Origin: Pomphorhynchus laevis
Lineage: Eukaryota > Acanthocephala > Palaeacanthocephala > Echinorhynchida > Pomphorhynchidae
Reading direction: 5' to 3'
Assembly (NCBI GenBank): GCA_012934845.2
Contig: WNNJ02002467.1
Span: 1-64,000 of the forward strand
DNA: 64,000 nt
The position numbers and the translations under genes are program-made. Below are positions 10,550 through 20,103 of this stretch, piece after piece. The stretch's first letter is position 1, and every line of letters starts with the position of its first letter. Below the pieces are notes generated by a model that saw nothing but the letters and a program-made list of their open reading frames with translations, ran no database searches and was not told the DNA's origin.

Positions 10550-12712
10550 TCTGTTCACGAATTACTTCCATCTTCTTTCTTCTTGGGACGGTGTAGCATT
10601 TTTGCTAGGACCTTGACTTTTGTTAGAGTGGGGTTGTAAATAAAACCTCTATAGGTAGTCGAAAATATCCCGGTAGCTTGTGAAGAGAGGTAGGAATTAA
10701 ATTCGGTCAAACTCTTATTCCTATTAATAGTTTTTTCTTATCCCTATTATTGGAAGAGTTGGATAGCTGCTTGAAAGAAGGCCACTCTGATAGTATCAAA
10801 GTGAAACCTCCTTCTAACCAACGTATCTTCCTCTAGCCACCAGCGTATCAAGTCATGAGAGGTGGTCAGTTGTCGGCGCAACTGCTCGGTGCAGATGGGT
10901 TTTAACAGCCACGTCCTATGTAGCGGTAATATGTCGAGGAGTGAGTTTGATGTTGAACAATGAAAGGTAGGGGAAGGTGGTTTGTGTGTAAGATAATCGT
11001 TCCCGTCTCTGCGGAGTGCTTCAGAAATCCAACGGTCAGTTCTGTCGTTAAAGTCACCGAGTAACATGTCATAGCCGCTACCTAGAATACGGTCCAGGAG
11101 GTCACGGTTCTTATGGATCTCCCCTGGCCGAATGTAAACATTGGCTATGCTAATGCGTTTACCGTTCTTAACAAGTGATATAGCTAAACAAGGGCTAAAC
11201 ACGAGTAATTTAGTAAGAGATATGACTTGAGGAGCATTTAACTAGGGTTAGAAGACCTTGAGAAGAAGAGGAGTGTGGATGAGTTAGGTACAGAGTAAAG
11301 TGGGTTATTATGTGCTTTGGGATAAATCGAGTAATATCCTGGTAAAGACGGATAGACCGTGTCTCCTGAAGGACTATAACATCTGCATATCTACCAGATA
11401 GAAGCCCGAGGGCGGAAGCACCTCCCGAATTCCATTGAAGAATATTCAGTGAAAAAGGCTCTTGAATACTTACCATTGCGGTAGTGATACCGGTGTGGGA
11501 CTCCCACCACCTAGTCAGAACCAGAGGAGGAAAGATAGTCCTTTCCTCCTCCGGTTATTACAGGTGTTGTCACTTGCCCACGATCATTGTCTTCATCTCT
11601 CTTTGAGTTGGCCATCAATTCCCATAATTGATTTTTTCTCGTCGGCTTGAAAGCAGCTAAGCTCTATAACGAACCATACCTCCTTTTCGATTTTGGGCCT
11701 ATTCTGGTAGTGGTCATGGCGATGAAGTAGGATGCAAAATTTCATTGAACTTCGACACTAGACCCTAAATCAACCCTTCTATCTGAGCCATAACAGCTTG
11801 ATGCTTGGCATCAATGAGTCTAAGGATATCTGTGTCGGTCAATGTGTTGTTAAATGTGTTTTGCGACGTACATGCATCCACGAAGTTTGCCAGTTTTCTT
11901 TGAGTAACACAGTGTCTCCTCTTATATGCTTTGAAAACACTATATTTGCGGGACCATGCGGGGGGGGTGTTACCCCCATCAATTTGAGCAATGTGGACCC
12001 TTGACGCATATCCCTGAGTGCTCTTCAGAATTCCCACATACACCACAAGTACGTGGGAGACTACAACAACACACCCAATACCCCCATTGATGGCATATGT
12101 TGCGATGGGAGTATGTCAATGAATCATTGTTAATTATTAAAAATGAGATATTATGCCCCATAAAAGGGTTACATCCTGATTTGGTGAGGAATAAAGCCTC
12201 GTTTACCGACGTATGACAAAATGTCACCGGAATAGGGTGGACATTTTTCCCTGTGATGGGACGTATGTTATTAACATGATGATCTTGTATCTTTCAAGAG
12301 CAATAATATCTGCATCAGAAAGAAATGTTGGGAAGTTAGAAATTTATAGTGTTGCTTGTATCGGTCTAAACGAGACCGAACCTGAATCCGTAAGGTTCTT
12401 TTCGAAGTTCAGGTATTCATTTGCCAAAACAGAGGAGCAGAAGGATATTCGTATCCCTGTTTCAAAGTATTTTATAGAATTAAAGATCACTCTTCCTTTA
12501 TACTGCACCGTGAATTTGCTCGGAAACTTTTCAAATAAATTATTCCTTTCTAATAACTTCAGTAAATCACTACAGATAAGGTTCGCCAGTTTTGGCACAG
12601 GGGAGAGCTCCTCCTCCTTGCTAGAGTTAAAATTGGAAGGCAAAGAGAGTTCCTTTGATGTTCTTATGTTGCTTGTCATTGCACGAATTTGCTTGTAATA
12701 TTGGGGCTGCAC
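10550..12712 (-). mobile_element. I/Jockey-like LINE, second copy, broken
   Basis: A minus-strand copy of the same family as the two-ORF LINE at 54.6-58.4 kb. ORF1 remains lie at 12712-11765 in three frames, including CHQWGYWVCCC-type knuckle remnants and a GGNTPPAWSRKYSVFKAYKR block equal to the last zinc knuckle of the other copy. The ORF2 endonuclease start lies at 11476-10747: NILQWNSGGASALGLLSGR, VIVLQETRSI, NVYIRPGEIHKNRDLLDRIL, LLGDFNDRTDRW. The coding match ends near 10.60 kb, before the RT, and the last bases resemble the family 3' tail, so the RT has probably been deleted internally. Confidence 0.85.
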
Positions 12713-14890
12713 CCGATGTAATTAAGGCCTGATCGTATTGATATAGCTTTGCATTATGCCTCAAAACTGCTGTAGCTAGCGCTTCTTTTGTTTCGTTTGC
12801 CACACCACAACTGGCTAAAATCGTGCATTTTCTACACGAGATATCCTTTAATCGTACGTTGATAACTTTCGCTGCTTATAATAAATAAAATAATTATCGG
12901 TTTTGCCAGATGAGTATAATGGAGCAACTTTCTTGAATCTACGTATGCCCATAATACATATGTCAGATGCCATAGTAAAACTACGCCTAATCGGGCTTTC
13001 ACCTCTCTAGAAGTGATCGGTCTCAAATGACAATCTCTGCGTTACTGCTGAATCATCAGATCTAATAAACTGCTGTTAGTACGATTCAATAAACATATTA
13101 TTAGTAATAAGATTTTTTTAAATTAAACATTAAATATTAAAATAATAATAAAATTTTAAATTAATAATGTAGTTGTGCATTCTTAACGATAATGTATTTT
13201 TCATCTAGTAACTTTGTTGCCAAAGACTGAATTAAACAAATACAGTTCTAGCAGTTTATGTGCATGACAACAGAAGATAATGAAAGTTCATGTTTGAGCT
13301 TCCACAAAAGGAGGTTATGACCAATTAGTCTAAACATTTGGCGAGCAAAACGTATATATGGTTGTAGCGGGCATACGGTCATGTAAAGACATTCATCCAA
13401 CGCAGAATATTAACCTCTCGACATCTGATGAAAAGTTCTGATTCCTGGGAAAACTCAAAGAGGCTCGATACAACATACTTAGACACGATACCCTTACTCA
13501 TTGTCAATGCGGCAATCAAACTTCCCTGATAAACTCTCTTATATGACCTAATGAAAATCACGCTTAGATTATAAACGATTCTATACTAAATCTCGCATAA
13601 GAGCACTGCATTCGAAATAACAACAACTGATTCTTATGCACATATGGATATTTTGTGTTGTAGAATCAATGGAGGTCGTTCATAGTGAGCTTTATTTGAT
13701 ACATATGTATTCAGTGTTTTCGATCCGACCAACCTCACGAGATCAACTTCATCCGCTGTCGAGTTCCACGAGAAGTAAAAATGTTCGAAATATAAGAAAC
13801 AAATGTTGTTAGTGGGAGAAAATAGTTTTGCTCCATTTGATTTTTCGACTTTTTATGGACCAGGAAAGTCGGCTGCAGCGGTGATTAAAATAATAGCCCA
13901 CAAACTCGTGAAAAAAGATTTGTCGTATATCATTGAATTACCAAAGCAACAAGCAATGATTAAACTGCAACTTGTCGATGCATATCAATGTGCATTCGTG
14001 GCACTTGTTTTGCTTGACACATCCAAAGAATCGATAATAATATATTAAACTTTGAAATACGAACTGAAAACATGAATCAATTTGTTTTTTTAATATGTTG
14101 TCTAAAGTGCTGGAGGAACCGGGAGGTGGAGCCCGCCATTTATTAAAAAGATTTTCTCAAATATTATGGCAAAAGAAAAATTCGCCATACTCGATACAAA
14201 TAATGTAGCTGAGTTCAATGATAAGTATAAGCCTCTATGTGATAGCTTCAATATGCATAAGAGGTGCAAGATCGGCACTACATCGCTATTGTTGACATTT
14301 TAGAATTTTGAACATAACTTGAACTATAATGTTTTATCCATAAATGCATACACATTTTTCAATAAATTGTTCTCACTATTTAAAATTAAGAAATATTAAT
14401 ATAATTATCGTATAAAAATAACAATTTACAGTGCACTAGAATGATTCAATGTGGTTATCTGTATAATCATTATATTATATGATTTTAGATATAATCATTA
14501 TTAATTATTATTTTAGATAATTAGTAAATAGTGATAGTTAAAAATAAGTATTTGGTATAAAATATTATATAGAAACTAAGCAAATATAATATGGTAGCTT
14601 ATACAATACGAGGTATATAATATGATAAATTTTCAAATTTTAGAAGTTTTCCAGGACGCGTTATATTAAGCACAGTGTGATATATTAAGTTATATAACCA
14701 CCATTATCTGCTGCATGTATAAGTCGTTGATAAAAATATGAGCCCATAAATTTATTTCGGCACGCTAGTAACGATGTAATGTGAGTGTCTTAAGACACAA
14801 GTGTAAAACAGTGGTATTCAAAGAATTAATGATACATTTATTATTTAAATACTATAGCCTGAAGAATTACTAAATATTAGGAATTACAGG
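12713..14890. other. Intergenic, no confident gene
   Basis: Mixed-composition DNA. One 81-codon open frame (13803-14048) is described separately. The other short open frames, such as one on the minus strand near 13.4-13.55 kb, show no recognised motif. Confidence 0.4.
13803..14048 (+). CDS. Unrecognised 81-codon open frame, possibly an exon or pseudogene scrap
   Basis: The translation is well mixed and unlike its AT-rich surroundings: it holds APFDFSTFYGPGKSAAAV and IELPKQQAMIKLQLVDAYQC, which looks like folded helical protein. It starts with ATG at 13803 and ends at a TAA. A further amphipathic stretch (LEEPGGGARHLLKRFSQ) follows in another frame near 14.11-14.17 kb, so this may be a broken gene or retrocopy with one frame change in between. 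I do not recognise the family, and no splice sites or poly(A) tail settle the matter. Confidence 0.25.
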   Translation: MLLVGENSFAPFDFSTFYGPGKSAAAVIKIIAHKLVKKDLSYIIELPKQQAMIKLQLVDAYQCAFVALVLLDTSKESIIIY

Positions 14891-14897
14891 GCTGTAG

Positions 14898-14903
14898 TTT
14901 ATT
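14898..14903 (-). promoter_or_regulatory. Likely poly(A) signal of the STMP1-like gene
   Basis: AATAAA on the minus strand, about 76 bases beyond the stop codon of the STMP1-like exon. No other perfect AATAAA lies nearer in that orientation. Confidence 0.4.
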
Positions 14904-14978
14904 TACAACTATAATAAAGATATTTAAATAATAAATTGAAAACAATAAATGCTTAATAAAATCATTACATTTCAAATT

Positions 14979-15143
14979 CTACTCTTGGATTTGTTTTATT
15001 TTTTTAGTTTTATTATCCGACAGGTATGTTTTCATCGTGGTGAGCAAATGCTCTGGTGATGGCACTTTTTCTATTTTTCCATTTTGAGCTAGATATGCTC
15101 CAACGTAAAATCCAATTATAAAGATGATCAAAGTTTTTATCAT
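14979..15143 (-). CDS. STMP1-like short transmembrane mitochondrial protein
   Basis: A 54-residue frame starting at ATG 15143-15141 and ending at TAG 14981-14979. Residues 4-18 (TLIIFIIGFYVGAYL) form one hydrophobic segment, followed by AQNGKIEKVPSPEHLL and a Lys-rich tail ending IKQIQE. The GxxVGxYLAQN signature at the end of the membrane segment and the charged helical tail match STMP1 (human C7orf73, 47 residues), an inner-mitochondrial-membrane microprotein linked to respiratory complexes. The ATG follows directly after a pyrimidine-rich tract ending in CCAG, a good 3' splice acceptor, so a 5' UTR exon or a trans-spliced leader lies upstream. No frame damage is seen. The only convincing host gene in the window; identified by eye. 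Confidence 0.7.
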   Translation of the reverse strand: MIKTLIIFIIGFYVGAYLAQNGKIEKVPSPEHLLTTMKTYLSDNKTKKIKQIQE

Positions 15144-15172
15144 CTGGAAGAAACAAACAAGAAAAATAAAAC
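15144..15172 (-). promoter_or_regulatory. 3' splice acceptor before the STMP1-like start codon
   Basis: On the minus strand a polypyrimidine run (TTTCTTGTTTGTTTCTTCCAG) directly precedes the ATG. An acceptor touching the start codon means the first coding exon begins here; it would also suit spliced-leader trans-splicing. Confidence 0.55.
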
Positions 15173-15207
15173 AAATGATTACACAAACCTTTAAGGAAAA
15201 TTTTCAT

Positions 15208-16370
15208 TTATTTATTTTCTAGTGCGTTTTTATGTGGCAAATGATTCGTATAAGAGCTATGCTTCCTTTTAATAGTGATTCTTCTTGTGTATGAATTGGT
15301 TTGATTTCGTAATTCCGACTTATATACAATCCTGTGTAAGTACTAAGCAAAATACTCAGTAAATATCGAAAAAAATGTATCTTCAAGATTATATGATCAT
15401 ATAATCATAACGCGCAACATTAGAGTCGATATTAAACTAGCAAAGCAAAATATATCAACAAGTAAACTAATATAAATACACTTAACCATTAAATATTAAC
15501 AGCATTACATAATGTTTAATTAATTGAGTTAAATTAAATTTAATACTTAATTTAGATAAACAATATTCAGATTATAATATAAATATATTTTAAAGCTTTT
15601 TAAATTCGGCAAATATGCGTTTTATGTAAATATATTTATGCTGGAAATATTAAAAACATTATTTTATGATCTGCTAGTTATTATTTTCTAATACCATGAA
15701 TTGAGAGGAGGATTATTAAAATGAACAAGATTGTTAAGAACAATCTACATTTTAAAGAACGTTTCGAGTTTATAACGGCAGCCTGATAAAAAAAATTGTC
15801 TTTCAATATTGCATTTGGAGAAAGCATGCAAAATACAAAATAATTAAATAAATACGGTCAAGTCTTTAGACTTTGTCTTTCATAAAGGGTAACTGCTGTT
15901 CCAAGTATCGATCTGGATTTGTGTTAATCTTACATTATAGTAAACATTAAATATGAAAAGAAAAATAAGCTGAGTTATACAAAAACTTTGAAAGTTTTAG
16001 TATTTAACAGGCAATCAATACACGAGCTTGAACGATAAATCCTTAAAAACATTTAGAATTAACAATTCGCTTTGTATATCCCATCAAAGATAATACCAAT
16101 TTAATCAAATTTAAAAATACGAACATCAAAATATAATTATTACATCTATAATTAATCTATAATATATCATCAATCTATAATTAAAACAACCAATTTACAA
16201 TAATTAACCAATATAAAGTATATACATAATTTTTAAGATGAAAAAAAAACAATGAACAAATATATTGTTAATAATCAGTGTGATAAATTCAAAACTATGT
16301 TTAATAGTAAATTTAACAGTGTTAAGTATATACAAAGAATTTAGAATTAAAATCATAAAAACCTTGTGTA
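15208..16370. other. AT-rich intergenic, may hold the STMP1-like promoter and first exon
   Basis: No open frame of note. The STMP1-like gene reads leftward out of this region, so its promoter and any 5' exon should lie here. I could not pick a convincing donor site or TATA box. Confidence 0.4.
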
Positions 16371-16374
16371 TCTC

Positions 16375-16790
16375 TTACTATATACAAATCAGATCAGATA
16401 ACTGAGTCTACGTATTTTATACGATATATAAATATAAATAAAGATAAATAATGAATAATTATATAAGATTTTATACAATTTATTATTATATCAAGTTAAA
16501 ATTCAAAATTGAAATTTAAAATATAAAAATCAATTTTTATGAATTGACTAATAAATAACAGACAATGCATAAGAATAAGGATTAGATGCCATCAAGAGGA
16601 ACTGCAATGTTATCATGTTTCGGACCATATTCTTCAACTGCACACAGCAGCGGGGCCAAAATGCATGCTAATGACGTATTTCCTCTGATGAAATTTGATT
16701 ATATAGTATTTTATTTTAATACAAAGTATATCGTTAATTATCCATCCATAAAAATTTTCCGCTTAAGAATTTTAATTTATTATAAATAAT
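16375..16790 (+). repeat. Repeat family R, copy 2
   Basis: Begins near CAGATCAGATAACTGAGTC and TACGTATTTTATACGATAT, then the AT words and the core AAGAGGAACTGC...CATGTTTCGG shared with the other R copies. No coding capacity. Confidence 0.6.
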
Positions 16791-16954
16791 ATTTTGTTGT
16801 TTTCTATATTGTAAAATTAAAAAAAAAACATTAAACTTGCTTGAAAATTAGCAGAAAATAATAATGCTGCATCAATAATACAGTTCCAGTATTTCTGACA
16901 GAGGTTATATTATCGGGAAAACAAAGTTCACAGATTATTAATAACCTATCATCA

Positions 16955-17345
16955 GAACAAATCAGATCAGATAACTGAATATATGTATTTTATACGATAT
17001 ATAAAAAATAAAGATAAATAATAAATAATTATCTAAGATTTTATACAATTTATATTTATATCAAGTTAAAATAAAAAAATTGAAATTTAAAATAAAGTTA
17101 ATTTTTATGAATTGACTAATAAATAACATGCAATGAGAAACATGTATAAGAATAAGAATTAGAGGTCATCAAGAGGAACTGCTATGCTATCAGGTTTCGA
17201 TACATATTCCTCGACCCAGCATAGCAGCGGAATTAAATACTCGCTAATGACGTATTTCCTCTCATGAAATTTGATTATTTAGTGTACCTTATTGTAATAC
17301 AAAGCATATTGTTTATTATCCATAAAATATTTTAGCGTCAACTTA
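16955..17345 (+). repeat. Repeat family R, copy 3
   Basis: Close relative of copy 2 in the same orientation and with the same start (CAGATCAGATAACTGA). It is followed at once by an inverted partial copy, giving arms that could pair over roughly 230 bp. Confidence 0.6.
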
Positions 17346-17635
17346 ATTAACCATTTAAATTGATATGATGATAGCATAGCAGTTCCTCCTGATGACCTCT
17401 AATTCTTATTCTGATACACCGTCTGTTATTTATTAGTCAATTCATAAAAATGACGTTTTTTTAATTTCAATTTTTTATTTTAACTTGATTTAAATTATAG
17501 AAAATCTAAAAACAATTATTTATTTTATTATTTAATTATTACTTTTTGATTTAGCATTATTATGTTTTTTTTATTTTATAATTATATTAAATACGTAGAC
17601 TCAGTTAGCTGATTTGATTTAATTATATAACGATA
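17346..17635 (-). repeat. Repeat family R, copy 4, inverted
   Basis: Reverse complement of the first half of the R unit, running from the GATAGCATAGCAGTTCCTCC core to a TACGTAGACTCAGTTAGCTG end. Makes a large inverted repeat with copy 3. Confidence 0.6.
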
Positions 17636-17709
17636 AGATATCACGATCTTAACTTTATATACATTATATCAATGTACACATTATTATATACATTATATTA
17701 TAGGAGCTC

Positions 17710-18010
17710 TTCATATAAAGTTATACTTGATGCTCAGCGCAGACATTCTATACTCAATAATCTCGCTTTTAATGATATATGATTGGCATTGGAGATATCT
17801 CACAAAGTACACCACGTTTTGTGTGAATTGTTAACTTATCGGTTTACTCGGACTTTGCGATGTAATTCCCTTTGTTTCAGTTCCCACCTAGTTGTTAGGT
17901 CCAAAGCGATTCAATTTGAACAGAGAATTGTAAATTCACTGAAATGTTCGAGCGAACATACTGTCAGTTTAACATCACCAGGTTTGTTCAAATGACGTCT
18001 AATTTTAAAT
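17710..18010 (+). pseudogene. CR1-type ORF2 C-terminus, fragment
   Basis: The translation carries LEISHKVHHVLCELLTYRF, then LRCNSLCFSSHLVVRSKAIQ, FEQRIVNSLKC and SPGLFK. This follows the conserved tail of CR1-like ORF2 proteins (motif FxQRIVxxWN...FKxxL), as also seen at the ends of CR1-B and CR1-C in this window. One stop precedes the frame and one follows FK. No EN or RT domain adjoins, so it is a 5'-truncated scrap. Confidence 0.6.
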
Positions 18011-18430
18011 TTGGATTGAGTATTTATTGTTTTTCTTATTTTTTAATATATTGTGTGACGTTGAGCTATGCCTGCTATTTTGTCGAAATTAATAATAACG
18101 TCAAGATAGCAATTTATAACCATGTGTAACAATTAAAAAGTATTAATGTCTAAAGATATATACGTTGAGCATCAAATGACTACAATCGACCGGCTCAGAA
18201 ACTGATTGGATAAAAATTTAAACTAAAGTTGTATCAAGAATAATACGCAAATTTAATTTATAATAAAATCGAATGAAAATTCTAAATTAATAGTCGAATA
18301 GATTAAAATTTAAAATAACTTTTAATTGAATGCTCGATTGATTAACGAAACTGCTAATATCGATGCAGACATAAATTCAATATCGCTTATAAAAGAGATC
18401 AAAAAATATTCTTATAGAAAAAAATTTCAT
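18011..18430. other. AT-rich spacer
   Basis: No gene or repeat recognised between the CR1 scrap and the H1 repeats. Confidence 0.5.
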
Positions 18431-18549
18431 CATGCACAGAGCTTATGCTAAATTCCCTCTGATGATCCAGCTTAAGGGTAGTTCTGCTTTTCGAGCTTTA
18501 AACACTGTTGAAGCGTGTGCTAAGGTGCCTATGGATAATTATTGAAGTC

Positions 18550-18591
18550 ACGGTACTGATGAGCTCTGTTAGAGCGAAACGCGTCTACCGT
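18550..18591 (+). ncRNA. Hammerhead ribozyme, type I (H1b), intact
   Basis: Stem I ACGGTA / TACCGT, CTGATGA (18556-18562), stem II GCTCT/AGAGC with a three-base loop, GAAA (18576-18579), two-pair stem III around a GC loop, cleavage triplet GTC (predicted cut after 18585). Every invariant position is present. Confidence 0.9.
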
Positions 18592-19013
18592 GGTTGAAGT
18601 TCGTCGTCACACATAGGATGACTGGGCATACGTAGCGACTTTGAATATTGCGAGAATAATTCGGTTCTATTTCCTGGTTTAATGAGGATATATAGAATGC
18701 TGCTTAGTGTTTATGCCTCTTATGAGGAAAACAGTGATTTATTTACGAGTACACCATTTAGTGTCCCAGGGCAGGTGTATCAACAACAAATTATATTTTA
18801 TATATTTGTACACTTGAAAGTGTCCCTGTTAAACAGCATTTCTATTAAAAGGAATTTAGTGACTAATGCATGGTTAAACTGCAATACGCACAGTCAGGCA
18901 CAGAGATTATGCTAGATTCCCTCTGATGATTCAGATTAAGGGTAGTTCTGCTTTTCGAGCTTTAAATACTGTTTAAGCGTGCGTTAAAGTGCCTATAGAT
19001 GATTATATAAATC

Positions 19014-19055
19014 ACGGTACTGATGAGCTCCGTTAGATCGAAACGAGTCTACAGT
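19014..19055 (+). ncRNA. Hammerhead ribozyme, type I (H1c), slightly decayed
   Basis: Same layout as H1b, 464 bp downstream. CTGATGA, GAAA and GTC kept; one mismatch in stem II (GCTC/GATC) and one in stem I (TACAGT). Predicted cut after 19049. Confidence 0.8.
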
Positions 19056-19258
19056 TGTTGAAGTTTTCGTCACACATAGAATAATTAGGCATACATAGCT
19101 ACCTTGAATATTGCAAGAATAATTCGGTTCTATTTCTTGGTCTGATGAGGATATAAAATGCTGCCCGGTGTTCATGCCTCTTCATGAGTAAAACATAGTA
19201 ATCTATTTATGAGTACACCATTGTGTGTCCCAGGGCAGGTGTAAGAACAAATTATATT

Positions 19259-19972
19259 TTAGACATCTTCGACCTAACAAGCTGCATAAAAGTAGTCAGT
19301 TCCAACGTTAACTCTCAATTGCCAGTTTCTCCTGGGTTCTCCAGTATGTCTTCATCAACAAATGATGTTCACGATTCCCTATCAGCACATAATTCCCGCG
19401 AGTCATCATCAACGAACAATCTTAACGAGTCTGCACCAACCAACAATTTGTCTGACTGCTTAATCGTGGATTATCACTCCAACAGTGAGTTGGAACAGTC
19501 TATTCCACAGTTACGTATAAATGTCGATTCAATCAACCTAAACCGGTCAAATATTCACCCTCGAGCTGCAACGCTGAATAATTCCTCAGCTGGCTATCGC
19601 GCAGTTCGCTCAAATGTAGGCACAAACAGTGGTCGAGATCGAACAGTTATTGTAGCGAATGTGGAGGAGTCATCATCTGTGAATTGTCAGTATCGCATGA
19701 ATGACGATCTCGATAAGGTTCGTTCCATTTTGTCATTGGCTTTATCGGGTTGCGATCAGAATGAAGTGAGCTCTTTGAGAGTTTTATCGCTATTTCGTCT
19801 TGAAAAGAGTGTACCGGGTAGCTTGAGACCTCGTTTGCTTAAGGTGATATTAAATACTCGTGAGTCAGCTAAATCATTCTTCAGACACGCGTACCGTCTG
19901 CGTAGATACGGCATTAGATTTTTACGGGACCTCGATCCTCAAGATAGAAAAAAACTCAAAGCTGCAAAATAA
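19259..19972 (+). pseudogene. CR1-A ORF1, C-terminal part
   Basis: Open for 238 codons. A Ser/Asn-rich linker is followed by the conserved CR1 ORF1 core: RTVIVANVEESSS, DDLDKVRSIL, LSLFRLEKSV, RPRLLKVIL and FFRHAYRLRRYGIRFLRDLD. This is the RNA-binding, gag-like protein of CR1 elements, also seen in CR1-B and CR1-C. It lacks the N-terminal Cys motif found in CR1-C ORF1 because of 5' truncation, and stops shortly after the core. Confidence 0.8.
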
Positions 19973-20103
19973 GAACTTCATAGGCAGACTGTAGCAGGCG
20001 AAACAAACCTGACTATTCAAAATTTTATGGTAATGCGGCGGCGTGTTCGGGTGCACTGGACGCCTCTTGTTCTTGCGCAGCAAGTAGACCCTGTCACCTT
20101 GCG

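Larger units (their letters stand above)
18431..19258 (+). repeat. H1 hammerhead tandem repeat, about 464-bp period
   Basis: CACAGAG-TTATGCTA at 18435 recurs at 18899, a 464-bp period. One full and most of a second unit, head to tail, each with one hammerhead. The second unit ends in GTGTCCCAGGGCAGGTGTAA plus AT tail, where CR1-A begins. No coding potential. Confidence 0.8.

Noticed and set aside
16590-16640. Hammerhead boxes in repeat family R (GAAAC and CTGATGA-like words)
   Set aside because: Stems I and II do not pair in any copy in either the standard or the reordered strand arrangement.
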